Assembly: GCF_000429005.1 (NCBI RefSeq)
Contig: NZ_AUBA01000007.1
Span: 124,001 to 188,000, forward strand
Direction of reading: 5' to 3'
Length of the DNA stretch: 64,000 nt
From: Novosphingobium acidiphilum DSM 19966
GTDB lineage: Bacteria; Pseudomonadota; Alphaproteobacteria; Sphingomonadales; Sphingomonadaceae
In this document: positions 49,457 through 58,123 of the stretch, one piece after another
Layout of the letters: every line of letters starts with the position of its first letter
Position numbering within the stretch: position 1 is the stretch's first letter
Program-made: the position numbers and the translations under genes
Notes under the pieces: generated by a model
The model's database searches: none
Seen by the model: only the letters and a program-made list of their open reading frames with translations
What the model was told of the DNA's origin: nothing

Positions 49457-49486
49457 GGGCGGCGGAATGGCCGCCCGATGTTTTTG
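49457..49486 (+). terminator. hairpin before rpmG
   Basis: GGGCGGC and GCCGCCC (7 bp, 6-nt loop) at 49457-49476 are followed by GATG and five Ts. It lies 121 bp after the ppk2 stop and 41 bp before rpmG, so it may end the uppP-ppk2 transcript or attenuate rpmG. Confidence 0.5.
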
Positions 49487-49527
49487 CGGCGTGCCGGATT
49501 TCAAGACCCCAGTTTCAGGATAGAGTC

Positions 49528-49695
49528 ATGGCCAAGCCCGCAACCGTCAAGATCCGCCTGGTCTCGACCGCCGACACCGGTTTCTTCTATGTAACCAAGA
49601 AGAACCCGCGCAACTCGACCGAAAAGTTCACGTTCAAGAAGTACGATCCGGTCGTGCGCAAGCATGTCGAGTTCAAGGAAGCCAAGATCAAGTAA
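49528..49695 (+). CDS. rpmG: 50S ribosomal protein L33
   Basis: The 55-residue basic protein starts MAKPATVKIRLVSTADTGFF and continues YVTKKNPRNSTEKF, the standard bacterial L33 sequence. It lacks the zinc-binding cysteines, so it is the Cys-free (C-minus) form. It is followed 43 bp later by lolA. Confidence 0.96.
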   Translation: MAKPATVKIRLVSTADTGFFYVTKKNPRNSTEKFTFKKYDPVVRKHVEFKEAKIK

Positions 49696-49738
49696 GGGGT
49701 TCACGCGCGGTTCAATCACCCGGCCCCATGGCTTTGGC

Positions 49739-50407
49739 ATGAACCGCACGGCACCTTTACTTTCGCGACGCGCCCTGATGGGTGCTATCGCCACAGCAAC
49801 CCTCGTCGCCAGTGCGACGGGGGTGCTTTCGTCTGTTCCGGCGCAGGCCGATGCCGCAGCAGGTGATATCGCCCAGGCCGTGGCCGCGTTGCGCGCGATC
49901 GATACCCTGCGGGCCGATTTCGTACAGACCGATGCCAATGGCGGGCGGCTGACCGGCACCCTGACAATGAAGCGGCCGGGCAAGATCCGGTTCCAGTATC
50001 AGCCGGGGGTGCCTTTGCTGATCGTGTCGGACGGCACCGCGCTGACAATGATCGATTACGAAGTGCGCCAGGTGCAACGCTGGCCGATCCGCAACAGCCC
50101 GCTGGGCGCCCTGCTCGATCCGGGCAAGGATGTGGCCAGGTTTGCCAGGCTGAACCCCACCGGCCGCGCCGATCTGATCAGCATGGCAGTGCGCGATCCC
50201 GGGCACCCCGAATACGGCACGCTGACCCTGCTGATGGTGCGCAAGGCCTCTGCGCCCGGGGGATTGGAACTCGATTCGTGGATATCCACCGATGCGCAGT
50301 CGCGGCGCACCATGGTCCGCCTGCTCAACCCGCATTATGGCGTGGCCGTCGACGATGCCGCGTTCAAATGGACCGACCCGCGCAAAGGCAATCACCGCGC
50401 CGGGTGA
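49739..50407 (+). CDS. outer-membrane lipoprotein carrier protein LolA family
   Basis: LolA carries lipoproteins across the periplasm. The 222-residue protein has an N-terminal signal with a twin-arginine-like SRRALMG and a hydrophobic stretch ending VPAQADA. The LolA fold follows: AALRAIDTLRADFVQTDANGGRLTGTLTMKRPGKIRFQYQP, typical of the family's open beta-sheet. I chose the ATG at 49739 over an earlier non-ATG start at 49664. LolA homologues of this type also occur without the full Lol system, so an outer-membrane sorting role is probable but not certain. Confidence 0.88.
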   Translation: MNRTAPLLSRRALMGAIATATLVASATGVLSSVPAQADAAAGDIAQAVAALRAIDTLRADFVQTDANGGRLTGTLTMKRPGKIRFQYQPGVPLLIVSDGTALTMIDYEVRQVQRWPIRNSPLGALLDPGKDVARFARLNPTGRADLISMAVRDPGHPEYGTLTLLMVRKASAPGGLELDSWISTDAQSRRTMVRLLNPHYGVAVDDAAFKWTDPRKGNHRAG

Positions 50408-50733
50408 ACCCTGCGACGACCAACCTGATTACGCATTCGTGCGACCGATTGCGACATCCTGACGCATTCACGGCAAGGTTCGTTCATCGCAGCGAAAGCG
50501 GGCGCGGCCTAAAACCGAATCAGCAACACGGACCATAGCGGGTTCACCCCCCTGTTACCCGCTGACAAGCCCCCCCGGTTCCGTCTTGCGACAGCGTGAC
50601 GAACGCAAGCTGGAACCCTCGCCCCTATCGCCCCCCCTGGGGCGAGGGTTTTCCCGCCACCATGCGAACTTCGGGCCAGGGCCGGAATCGCAAATTTGCT
50701 TGTCTGGTCCAGCGGCATGGCTAAACGGGCCCC
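50408..50733. other. intergenic region lolA-xth
   Basis: No gene is visible in these 326 bp. The only clear element is the 12-bp stem-loop at 50614-50652. A stretch near 50695-50724 resembles a weak promoter for xth (TTGCTT and GGCTAA, 17 bp apart), but I would not rely on it. Confidence 0.6.
50614..50652 (+). terminator. intrinsic terminator between lolA and xth
   Basis: AACCCTCGCCCC (50614-50625) pairs perfectly with GGGGCGAGGGTT (50639-50650), a 12-bp stem with a 13-nt C-rich loop followed by TT. The A-rich left edge means it could also work in the other direction. Confidence 0.65.
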
Positions 50734-51519
50734 ATGATCACCATCGCCACCTGGAACATCAATTCGGTCCGCCTGCGTATCGACCAGGTCGAACGCTTTT
50801 TGACGCAGGAACAGCCCGATGTGCTGTGCCTGCAGGAAATCAAATGCGCCGAAACGCTGTTCCCGCGCGATATGTTCGAACGCCTTGGCTATGGCCATAT
50901 CGCGGTGCACGGGCAAAAGGGGTATCACGGTGTAGCCACGGTCAGCCGTCTGCCGTTTACCGAAACCGGGCGGCACGACTGGCAGGCCAATGGCGAGGCG
51001 CGCCATGTGGGCGTCGACCTGACCGGGCACAACATCCATCTCGAAAACGTCTATATTCCGGCGGGCGGCGATATTCCCGATCGCGAAGCGAATGCCAAGT
51101 TCGGGCAAAAGCTCGATTTTCTGGATCGCATGACCGCGTGGTCGCAATCGCTGGACCGGCCCACGCTGCTGGTTGGCGATTTCAACGTGGCGCCGCTCGA
51201 TTGCGATGTCTATGACCATAAGGCGCTGATCAAGGTCGTGTCGCACACCCCGGTCGAGGTGGCTGCGCTGTCGGCACTGGCCAGTGCGCACGGCTGGGTC
51301 GATCTGGGACGCAAGCACATCCCTGCCCCGCAGCGAAACTATTCCTGGTGGTCGTACCGGTCCTACTGGCGCGAAAAAGACCAGGGCCGCAGGCTGGATC
51401 ACATGTGGGCCTCGCCCGATCTGGCGGCGCGCTCGTGCGAACACCGCATGGTCGAGGAAACCCGGCGGTGGGATCAGCCGTCGGACCACATTCCGCTGAT
51501 TACCGGGTTTGCGCAATGA
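50734..51519 (+). CDS. xth: exodeoxyribonuclease III
   Basis: This AP endonuclease and 3'-5' exonuclease acts in base-excision repair. The 261-residue protein has the expected motifs: TWNINSVRLR, the metal ligand in CLQEIKC, GDFNVAPLD, and the catalytic SDHIPL at the end with LDHMWAS before it. It starts at the ATG at 50734; its stop overlaps ribA (ATGA). Confidence 0.96.
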   Translation: MITIATWNINSVRLRIDQVERFLTQEQPDVLCLQEIKCAETLFPRDMFERLGYGHIAVHGQKGYHGVATVSRLPFTETGRHDWQANGEARHVGVDLTGHNIHLENVYIPAGGDIPDREANAKFGQKLDFLDRMTAWSQSLDRPTLLVGDFNVAPLDCDVYDHKALIKVVSHTPVEVAALSALASAHGWVDLGRKHIPAPQRNYSWWSYRSYWREKDQGRRLDHMWASPDLAARSCEHRMVEETRRWDQPSDHIPLITGFAQ

Positions 51520-52595
51520 GCACCGTCGGCAGCAGCCGGCTGGTCGCGCAGGCGCTTGACGCGTTGCGCCACGGTTGGGCAATCCGCATCGTGTCGGATG
51601 CCGGCGCGTGCGAAGCGCTCGATCTGCTGCCGGCTGAGACCGCCTATGCCCAGCCCGGGCTGTATGCCGCACGCTTGCTGGTTTCGGCCGCGCGCGCGGC
51701 CACGCTGAAGCTGGGCAACACCCGCGCCTTTGACCCTGCTGCACCGATCCTGATCCGCGGACACGAACCGTTCAACCTGGCCGCCGCGCGCGATCTGGCC
51801 GATCCGGCGCGCGATCTGGACAGCCCTTTGCGCGGACCTTTCCACGCCGATCCCCTGCCCGATGGCGATGTGGCGCGCACCGCGATGGAACTGGCGCGAC
51901 TGGCCGGAATCCTGCCGGCGTTTCTGGTGGCGACAGGCGCCGAGATTGCTGTCACCCTGTCACCGGCCGATTTGTCCGCGTTTCGCGATGCCTCTGCCCT
52001 GACCATCCAGGCGCGCGCGCGCCTGCCGGTGGCGGCGACCGACGATGCCGAAATCGTGGCGTTCCGGGCGCGTGACGATGTGCGCGAACACGTAGCGCTG
52101 ATCATCGGCACGCAGGACAAGACGCGTGTCCCGCTGGTGCGGTTGCACAGCGAATGCCTGACCGGCGATATCCTGGGCAGCCTGAAATGCGATTGCGGCC
52201 CGCAGCTTGACGCTGCGCTGCACGCCATGGCGGACGAGGCGGCACAGGGTGGCTGGGGCGTGCTGCTTTATCTGCGGCAGGAAGGGCGCGGCATCGGCCT
52301 GATCAACAAACTGCGCGCCTATCAGTTGCAGGATCAGGGGTTCGACACGGTCGATGCCAACGAACGGCTGGGCCTGCCCAACGAATCGCGCGATTTTCCG
52401 GTCGCGGCGCGCATGCTCGATCTGCTGGGTGTGCCCGCGATCCGGCTGATGACCAACAATCCGGCCAAAGTCGACGGCCTGCGCGCGGCGGGCGTCGAGG
52501 TGGTGGAACGCCTGCCCCACGCGCTGCCCGCCAATCCGCACAACCACCGTTATCTGGAAACCAAGCGCGACCGCAGCGGGCATCTGCTGGGTTAA
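51516..52595 (+). CDS. ribA: GTP cyclohydrolase II with degenerate N-terminal domain
   Basis: RibA opens GTP to start riboflavin synthesis. The C-terminal GTP cyclohydrolase II domain (from about residue 180) has the zinc cysteines in HSECLTGDILGSLKCDCG and the catalytic block QEGRGIGLINKLRAY. The first 160 residues resemble a DHBP synthase (RibB) domain in layout but lack the acidic DDEDRE-type active-site loop, so they are probably inactive. The ATG at 51516 overlaps the xth stop, giving 359 residues. The stop codon shares TTAA with the convergent beta-helix gene stop. Confidence 0.9.
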   Translation: MSTVGSSRLVAQALDALRHGWAIRIVSDAGACEALDLLPAETAYAQPGLYAARLLVSAARAATLKLGNTRAFDPAAPILIRGHEPFNLAAARDLADPARDLDSPLRGPFHADPLPDGDVARTAMELARLAGILPAFLVATGAEIAVTLSPADLSAFRDASALTIQARARLPVAATDDAEIVAFRARDDVREHVALIIGTQDKTRVPLVRLHSECLTGDILGSLKCDCGPQLDAALHAMADEAAQGGWGVLLYLRQEGRGIGLINKLRAYQLQDQGFDTVDANERLGLPNESRDFPVAARMLDLLGVPAIRLMTNNPAKVDGLRAAGVEVVERLPHALPANPHNHRYLETKRDRSGHLLG

Positions 52596-53524
52596 CGCCG
52601 TTCAAACCGCCGAATGCCGGTGCCGATCGTGTTTGCGCCCAACCCGATGGCATCGCCCGACCAATCGGCCAGAAATGCGGTGTCATAGGTTGCACCCGGT
52701 GCCAGCCGCGCGACATTGTTATCGATGGTCAGGCCATCGGCGCTGTGCACGTGGCCTTCGGCAGCGTTGGCAATGAACGTGGTGCGGTTTTCCCTGTCGG
52801 GGCCGCCGACGAACCAGTTGCCCCGGATCAGGCCGCTTGCACCGATTGAAAGATCGATCATGTAATTGGTGGCGTGGCCCTGGGCGTCGTCAAAGCTGCT
52901 GTCGGTGATCTGGATGCGCGCGCTGCGGCTTTTGACATAGTGCCCGCCGGTGCCGGCTTCGAACCGGCTGTTGCGGATGATTACCGTGCCATAGTTGCCG
53001 AAATAGACCGCATGTGCGCACGACAGGCCACGATCGCACCGCCCCAGCCGGGCAAAGGTCGAATGATCGATCACCACCTGGCCTGCGGGATCATCCGCAG
53101 ACAGGATCCCCTCGTCACTGTCGTGAAACCAGGCCTGGTGCACGGTCAGATCGCCATGTTCCAGCCGGATACCCGCGCCATTGCCGTCCGACACGCGCTG
53201 GTTGCGGAACACGATCCCTTCGACCCGCGCCGAACGGCCGCGCAACACCAGCGCCGCCTTGCCCTCGCAGATCGCGGCATCGAATACCACGGTGCCGGGC
53301 GTGGCCGCGACAAACGCCACATCGCCTGCGGTCTGGACCGCGCAATCGCGATAAGGGCCCGGCGCGATCACGATCGTACCCTGCCGATTGCCGATGGCAT
53401 CGACTGCCGCCTGCAACGCGGCATAGTGGCGTCCGGTCGCCGACACCGTATAGGGCTGACGCGGCGCATCGGCCCGGGCCGGGAATGCGATCAGCGTCAG
53501 GACAAGAACCGCGATCCGGCGCAT
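52592..53524 (-). CDS. exported right-handed beta-helix protein
   Basis: The ATG at 53524 gives 310 residues with a signal peptide ending FPARADA. The rest is repeated short beta-strand units (GIVFRNQRVSDGNGAGIRLEHGDLTVHQAWFHDSDEGIL; GTVIIRNSRFEAGTGGHYVKSRSARIQITDSSFDD), the pattern of right-handed parallel beta-helix proteins such as NosD or pectate lyases. No clear pectate-lyase catalytic residues are evident, so a binding or structural role is equally likely. It is the last gene of the SPFH operon, overlapping the previous stop (ATGA), and converges on ribA. Confidence 0.8.
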   Translation of the reverse strand: MRRIAVLVLTLIAFPARADAPRQPYTVSATGRHYAALQAAVDAIGNRQGTIVIAPGPYRDCAVQTAGDVAFVAATPGTVVFDAAICEGKAALVLRGRSARVEGIVFRNQRVSDGNGAGIRLEHGDLTVHQAWFHDSDEGILSADDPAGQVVIDHSTFARLGRCDRGLSCAHAVYFGNYGTVIIRNSRFEAGTGGHYVKSRSARIQITDSSFDDAQGHATNYMIDLSIGASGLIRGNWFVGGPDRENRTTFIANAAEGHVHSADGLTIDNNVARLAPGATYDTAFLADWSGDAIGLGANTIGTGIRRFERR

Positions 53525-53775
53525 CAGTCGCGCCCGCTGCGCCAGCGCCAGCCGCCGCGCGTCTTGTAGGCCATCAGCGGCATGGCCAGCACCGTCATCC
53601 CGATGACGCTGGCGCTGAAATACCCCGGGTGCGCGGGCATCAGCCATGCGTACAAGCCAAACGTCACCCCCAGCATCACCGCCAGCATCGCCCAACCCTG
53701 CCAGGCAATCGGCAGCCCCGCGCCATAGCCGAACGTCTTGGGCGCAAACCACGCTTTGTCGTCGATCCTGGTCAT
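53524..53775 (-). CDS. small membrane protein
   Basis: The 83-residue protein has two membrane segments at about 29-47 (MLAVMLGVTFGLYAWLMP) and 53-69 (ASVIGMTVLAMPLMAYKT) joined by a short loop, and a basic C-terminus. I do not recognise a family. Both ends overlap the neighbouring genes by 4 bp (ATGA), so it is translated with the operon. By context it should act at the same membrane as the SPFH protein. Confidence 0.82.
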   Translation of the reverse strand: MTRIDDKAWFAPKTFGYGAGLPIAWQGWAMLAVMLGVTFGLYAWLMPAHPGYFSASVIGMTVLAMPLMAYKTRGGWRWRSGRD

Positions 53776-53978
53776 GTTTCAGTCTCCTTTGGCGGACGTC
53801 CGCGCCGGGCAGGACTGGCCGGGTCAAGCCTGACCCCGCGCCGCGCCAGTGCCTCGCGCAGCAGCACTTCAACCTGGGCGTTGACCGAACGCACGTCGCC
53901 TGCGGCACTGCGTTCGATCGCTGCGTGCAACGCCGGGTCGAGCCGCAGGACAAAGGCTTTGCGCGTGGTTACCGCCAT
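53772..53978 (-). CDS. ribbon-helix-helix (Arc/MetJ-type) DNA-binding protein
   Basis: The 68-residue protein opens with a beta strand and two helices as in Arc-type repressors (RKAFVLRLDPALHAAIERSAAG, then SVNAQVEVLLREALARRG), and ends in a basic Arg/Pro/Lys tail. Such proteins often serve as antitoxins or autorepressors. Here there is no recognisable toxin beside it. It sits 7 bp after the SPFH gene and overlaps the small membrane protein gene; the perfect inverted repeat upstream of the operon is a natural operator candidate. Confidence 0.83.
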   Translation of the reverse strand: MAVTTRKAFVLRLDPALHAAIERSAAGDVRSVNAQVEVLLREALARRGVRLDPASPARRGRPPKETET

Positions 53979-53985
53979 CGTGGGC

Positions 53986-54900
53986 TTACTGGTACAACGA
54001 ACCGGTGTTGACGATCGGCTGCGTTTCGCGGTCGCCGCACAGCACCACCATCAGATTTGACACCATCGCCGCGCGGCGTTCGTCATCCAGCGTGATCACC
54101 TCGCGCTGCGACAGTTGGTCCAGCGCCAACTCGACCATCCCGACCGCGCCTTCAACCAGTTTGCGCCGTGCCGAGATCACCGCCTCGGCCTGTTGGCGGC
54201 GCAGCATCGCGCCCGCGATTTCAGGGGCATAGGCCAGATGGGTCAGCCCGCATTCGTCGACCGTAATCCCGGCCAGGGTCAGCCGCGCGTTCAGTTCGGC
54301 CTGCAATTCACGGCTGACTTCATCGTGATTGCCGCGCAAGGTCACTTCGGCATGTTCGATATCGTCATAGGGATAGCGCGATCCGATCTGGCGCACCGCG
54401 GCCTCGATCTGCACCAGCACGAATGCACGGAAATCATCGACATCGAACAACCCCTGCGCGGTATCGGCCACGCGCCACACCACGTTGGTCGCGATTTCGA
54501 TCGGGTTGCCGCGCAGGTCGTTCACTTTCAGCTTTTCCGACACGACATTGTTGGCCCGGATCGAGATCCGCACTTTGGTCAGCCAGGGCCAGACCCAGCG
54601 CAACCCGTGGGTGCGGTCGGTGCCCTGATACGATCCGAACAGCGTGATCGCCGCGGCCTGGTTGGGCTGGATCATGTAGAACCCCGACACCACCAGCACG
54701 AACAGCAGCGGCAGCACGATCAGCAAAGTGATGACCGCCGCGGCGGGCAGCGGCGGATCGCCATGCGTTGCCACCAGCGCGATCAGATCGATCACAAACA
54801 GCGCAAGCAGCCCCAGCGCAACCGCCAGCATGGCATAGCCGCTGCTGGAATGTGCAGGGCGTTCAACGCTGACGTGGACAGGTATCGACTCGGTGGTCAC
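53986..54900 (-). CDS. SPFH (band 7/stomatin-like) domain protein
   Basis: The 304-residue protein starts with GTG behind a strong GAGGAGGGG site. Two membrane segments (about 23-45 and 53-75) are followed by the SPFH domain (FYMIQPNQAAAITLFGSYQGTDRTHGLRWVWPWL) and a helical coiled-coil tail (AGAMLRRQQAEAVISARRKLVEGAVGMVELAL). SPFH proteins form rings at membranes and organise proteases or microdomains. It heads an operon with a ribbon-helix-helix protein, a small membrane protein and a beta-helix protein. No NfeD-type protease gene, the common partner, is present. Confidence 0.9.
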   Translation of the reverse strand: MTTESIPVHVSVERPAHSSSGYAMLAVALGLLALFVIDLIALVATHGDPPLPAAAVITLLIVLPLLFVLVVSGFYMIQPNQAAAITLFGSYQGTDRTHGLRWVWPWLTKVRISIRANNVVSEKLKVNDLRGNPIEIATNVVWRVADTAQGLFDVDDFRAFVLVQIEAAVRQIGSRYPYDDIEHAEVTLRGNHDEVSRELQAELNARLTLAGITVDECGLTHLAYAPEIAGAMLRRQQAEAVISARRKLVEGAVGMVELALDQLSQREVITLDDERRAAMVSNLMVVLCGDRETQPIVNTGSLYQ

Positions 54901-54914
54901 AGGCCCCTCCTCAC

Positions 54915-54945
54915 AAAAAGTGATATTAAATTGATATCACTTTTT
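54915..54945. repeat. perfect 12-bp inverted repeat, AT-rich
   Basis: AAAAAGTGATAT and ATATCACTTTTT flank a 7-nt spacer, 15 bp from the SPFH start and 21 bp after the recQ stop. On the minus strand it reads as a 7-bp-plus hairpin followed by T's, a good recQ terminator; but its length, perfection and position directly ahead of the ribosome site of an operon that encodes a DNA-binding protein make it equally a candidate operator. The region is much more AT-rich than its surroundings. Confidence 0.7.
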
Positions 54946-54965
54946 TCCAGGCCTGCAAGTGCCCA

Positions 54966-56777
54966 TCAAGCGTCGGCAAAATCACGGATCGCCTGCAGAA
55001 ACGCATCGCCATAGGCATCGCGCTTGCGCGCCCCCACGCCACTGATTTCGCCCAGCGCCGCCAGCGTGGCCGGGCGATGTGCCGCCATTTCGCGCAAGGT
55101 CGAATCGTGAAACACCACATAGGGCGGCACACCCGCCGCCTTGGCCAGATCGCGGCGCAGCGCGCGAAGCGCTGCAAACAGCGGATCATCGCCCGGATCA
55201 CCCGCAGGCGCGCTGCCGCCCTTGCGACGGCGCGCGGGGCGTTCGCCCTGGTCGGGCCCGTCGCGCATGATCAGATCGACGCTGGCATCGCCTTTCAGAA
55301 TGTCGCGCGCATCGCCTGCCAGCATCAGGCCGCCGTGTTCGGTCTGCACCAGCGCGCCACGGGCCTGCAAGGCGCGGCTGACCGGGCGGATCAGTGCCGC
55401 CTCGTCGGCGCCGACAATGCCGAACACCGACAACTGGTCATGCCCGCGCGACACCACGCGATCGTCCGCCGCGCCGATCAGCACCTTTTCGACATGGCCC
55501 AGCCCGAACGATTGCCCGGTGCGATAGACCGCCGACAACAGCTTGCGCGCAAGGTCGGTCACATTGGTTACAGCAGGGCGATGCAGGCAATTGTCGCAAT
55601 TGCCGCAGGCAGGCGGCGGATCTTCGCCAAAATGCCGCAACAGGATCGCGCGCCGGCAATCGGCGGTTTCCACCAGGCTGGCCAGGGTATCCAGCCGGGT
55701 GCGTTCGCCCCCGCGCCGCGCCTCGTCCAGTTCGCCCAGCCGCGCGCGCGCGCGGGCGAAATCATCCGCCCCCCACAGCATCAGCGCCACTGCCGGATCG
55801 CCATCGCGTCCGGCGCGCCCGGTTTCCTGGTAATAGCTTTCGATCGATTTGGGCAGCGCGGCATGCGCGACAAAGCGCACATCCGGCTTGTCGATGCCCA
55901 TACCGAACGCAACCGTGGCGACCATCACCATGTCTTCGGAGGCAACAAATGCCGACTGGTTGGCCGCGCGCACCTCGGGCGCAAGCCCGGCGTGATAGGG
56001 CAACACGCTGCGGCCGGTGGCGCCCAGCTGATCGGCCAGCTTTTCCACGCTTGCCCGCGTCGGCGCATAGACGATGCCCGGCCCCGGATGTTCGGCCAGA
56101 ACGCGGGTCAATTGCCGCAACGGCGTGTCACGCGGGGTAATGGTATAACGGATGTTGGGCCGATCGAACCCGGCAATCACCAGCCCGTCGCGGGGCATGC
56201 CCAGCTGGTCCATGATATCGGCGCGGGTGTGGGCATCGGCGGTGGCGGTCAGCGCCAGCCGCGGCACATCGCCAAACATGTCGAGCAACGGACGCAGCAG
56301 GCGGTAATCGGGGCGGAAATCGTGGCCCCATTCGGACACGCAATGCGCCTCGTCGATCGCAAACAGCGCGATCGGCGCGGTGGTCAGCATTTCGCGGAAA
56401 TGCGGCTGGCTGGCGCGTTCGGGCGCAACGTACAGCAGGTCGAGCTCGCCATTGCGGAACCGCTCGATCGTGGCGCCGCGGTCCATGTCGGCGCTGGTCA
56501 AGGTGGCGGCCCGAATGCCGTTGGCCGTGGCCGCGCGCAACTGGTCGTGCATCAGCGCGATCAGCGGCGATACCACCACGCACGTGCCCGGCAGCATCAC
56601 CGCGGGCAACTGATAGGTCAGCGATTTGCCCGCGCCGGTGGGCATCACCGCCAAAGTCGATTGCCCGGCCAGCACGCGCGCCAGCACGTCCTCCTGCACC
56701 CCGCGAAACGCGGGAAAGCCGAACACGCGCGACAATTCGGCGCGCGCGGCGTTCAGATCGGGGCGGACACCATCCAT
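54966..56777 (-). CDS. recQ: ATP-dependent DNA helicase RecQ
   Basis: RecQ unwinds DNA in repair and recombination. The ATG at 56777 gives 603 residues; an upstream extension of 13 codons is possible. The helicase motifs are all visible: Walker A MPTGAGKSLTYQ, DEAH in FAIDEAHCVSEWGHDFRPDY, motif III ALTATAD, motif VI QETGRAGRDG. A zinc-binding cysteine set follows (CGNCDNC) with a winged-helix region, then a single C-terminal HRDC domain (LFAALRALRRDLAKAAGVPPYVVF). The set is complete. Confidence 0.95.
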   Translation of the reverse strand: MDGVRPDLNAARAELSRVFGFPAFRGVQEDVLARVLAGQSTLAVMPTGAGKSLTYQLPAVMLPGTCVVVSPLIALMHDQLRAATANGIRAATLTSADMDRGATIERFRNGELDLLYVAPERASQPHFREMLTTAPIALFAIDEAHCVSEWGHDFRPDYRLLRPLLDMFGDVPRLALTATADAHTRADIMDQLGMPRDGLVIAGFDRPNIRYTITPRDTPLRQLTRVLAEHPGPGIVYAPTRASVEKLADQLGATGRSVLPYHAGLAPEVRAANQSAFVASEDMVMVATVAFGMGIDKPDVRFVAHAALPKSIESYYQETGRAGRDGDPAVALMLWGADDFARARARLGELDEARRGGERTRLDTLASLVETADCRRAILLRHFGEDPPPACGNCDNCLHRPAVTNVTDLARKLLSAVYRTGQSFGLGHVEKVLIGAADDRVVSRGHDQLSVFGIVGADEAALIRPVSRALQARGALVQTEHGGLMLAGDARDILKGDASVDLIMRDGPDQGERPARRRKGGSAPAGDPGDDPLFAALRALRRDLAKAAGVPPYVVFHDSTLREMAAHRPATLAALGEISGVGARKRDAYGDAFLQAIRDFADA

Positions 56778-56840
56778 CGCGCCGCTATGCCAGATCACGG
56801 TGCAAGGACAAACCACCCGGGGCCAGGTTTCGCCCCGAAA

Positions 56841-58043
56841 TCAGAGCAATCCCGCCGCGCCCAGCCGCGCCAGCCGCGGCCGCACCATCGGCACCGTCAG
56901 CGCGGTGCTGGCCACCGCCATCAGCAACAGCGCGGTAAAGGTTTCGGCGGTGATGATCTGCCGGTCGAGCAGCACGTTGACAAAGATGATCATGATCAGC
57001 GCCTTGGTCTGCAACATCCACCCGATCACCGAAGCTTCGCCAGGCGCCCAGCCCAGCAGCCGCCCGGCCAGATGCGTGCCCGCCAGCTTGCCCGCGACCG
57101 ATGCCAGCAGAAACAGCCCCGCCGCGCCAAACACCATCAGCACGGCCGACCCGCCCAGACCCCATTGCGTGCGCAGGCCGGTCGACAGGAAAAACACCGG
57201 CATCAGCGCCAGCAACAGCACTTCGCGCATGGCATCGCGCCGCTGAACCGAAAAATCGTGCCCGTCGAGCACGGCGCCTGCCAGAAACGCGCCAACCATG
57301 AAATGCAGCCCCGACCAATCGGCGGCAAAGCCGGTTGCCGCCAGCCACACCATGCCGATCGCCCAACGGTCCGCCTCGGGCAGGCGCTTGATCGCTTTGC
57401 GCATCGCCCAGGCGGCACAGGCAAAGCCGGCCAGAAACAGCCCCTGCCGCCCGATCCGCTGCCAATCGAGCAGGATCAGCGCCAGCACGCCCCAGATCGC
57501 GACATCATCAAAACTGGCATAGCGCAGCATCCGGTTGCCCAGCGCCTTGCGGAAAATGCCCAGCTTTTCCATCAGCAGCACCAGGATCGGCAGCGCGGTC
57601 ACTGCACAGGCCATGCCGATACCCAACACCGCCTGCGCATAGCCACCCTTGGGTCCGATCCAGCCCGGGCCTGTCAACAGCAGCGCCGCAGCACCCGCGC
57701 CAAACGCCAACGGCACCAGCAGTGCTGCGGCTGCGGTGGTCAGCGTTTCACCGCGGTTGGCCCAGGCATCGCCCAGATCGAGTTCCAGCCCCGCAGCAAA
57801 CACGAACAGCATCACGGCCCACCACGCGATACCGTTCAACGCGCCCATCACCTGCGGGTTGAACACAAAGGCATAGGCGCCGGGAACCACCGCGCCGAGC
57901 ACACCGGGCCCCATCAGGATGCCGCCGATGATCTGCACCACCACGAGCGGCGCATGCGCGTCGGTGCGCGCCAGCCGCCACACCGCATAGGGCACCGCCA
58001 GAATGACCGTCAAAGCGATCAGGAAAATCTCGCTGGTACCCAT
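56841..58043 (-). CDS. cation:proton antiporter, CPA2-like
   Basis: The 400-residue membrane protein has about twelve hydrophobic segments, an acidic motif in FAAGLELDLGDAW and RYASFDDVAIWGVLALI (the conserved Asp pair), and the FMVGAFLAGAVLDGHD region. It is related to Kef/NapA-type monovalent cation/H+ exchangers but lacks a C-terminal nucleotide-binding domain. The ATG at 58043 starts it; it lies 63 bp from recQ on the same strand. Confidence 0.9.
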   Translation of the reverse strand: MGTSEIFLIALTVILAVPYAVWRLARTDAHAPLVVVQIIGGILMGPGVLGAVVPGAYAFVFNPQVMGALNGIAWWAVMLFVFAAGLELDLGDAWANRGETLTTAAAALLVPLAFGAGAAALLLTGPGWIGPKGGYAQAVLGIGMACAVTALPILVLLMEKLGIFRKALGNRMLRYASFDDVAIWGVLALILLDWQRIGRQGLFLAGFACAAWAMRKAIKRLPEADRWAIGMVWLAATGFAADWSGLHFMVGAFLAGAVLDGHDFSVQRRDAMREVLLLALMPVFFLSTGLRTQWGLGGSAVLMVFGAAGLFLLASVAGKLAGTHLAGRLLGWAPGEASVIGWMLQTKALIMIIFVNVLLDRQIITAETFTALLLMAVASTALTVPMVRPRLARLGAAGLL

Positions 58044-58123
58044 CTGCCCCGCTCTGCCTGTTTCACCGCGTCATGGCGGATCACGCGCAAAACGCAAGCA
58101 GATCGGGGGGTTGCATACGGATG

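Noticed and set aside
53772..53978. toxin-antitoxin locus
   Set aside because: The ribbon-helix-helix protein looks like an antitoxin, but the gene next to it is a two-segment membrane protein, not a known toxin, and the operon starts with an SPFH protein. Kept as a regulator instead.
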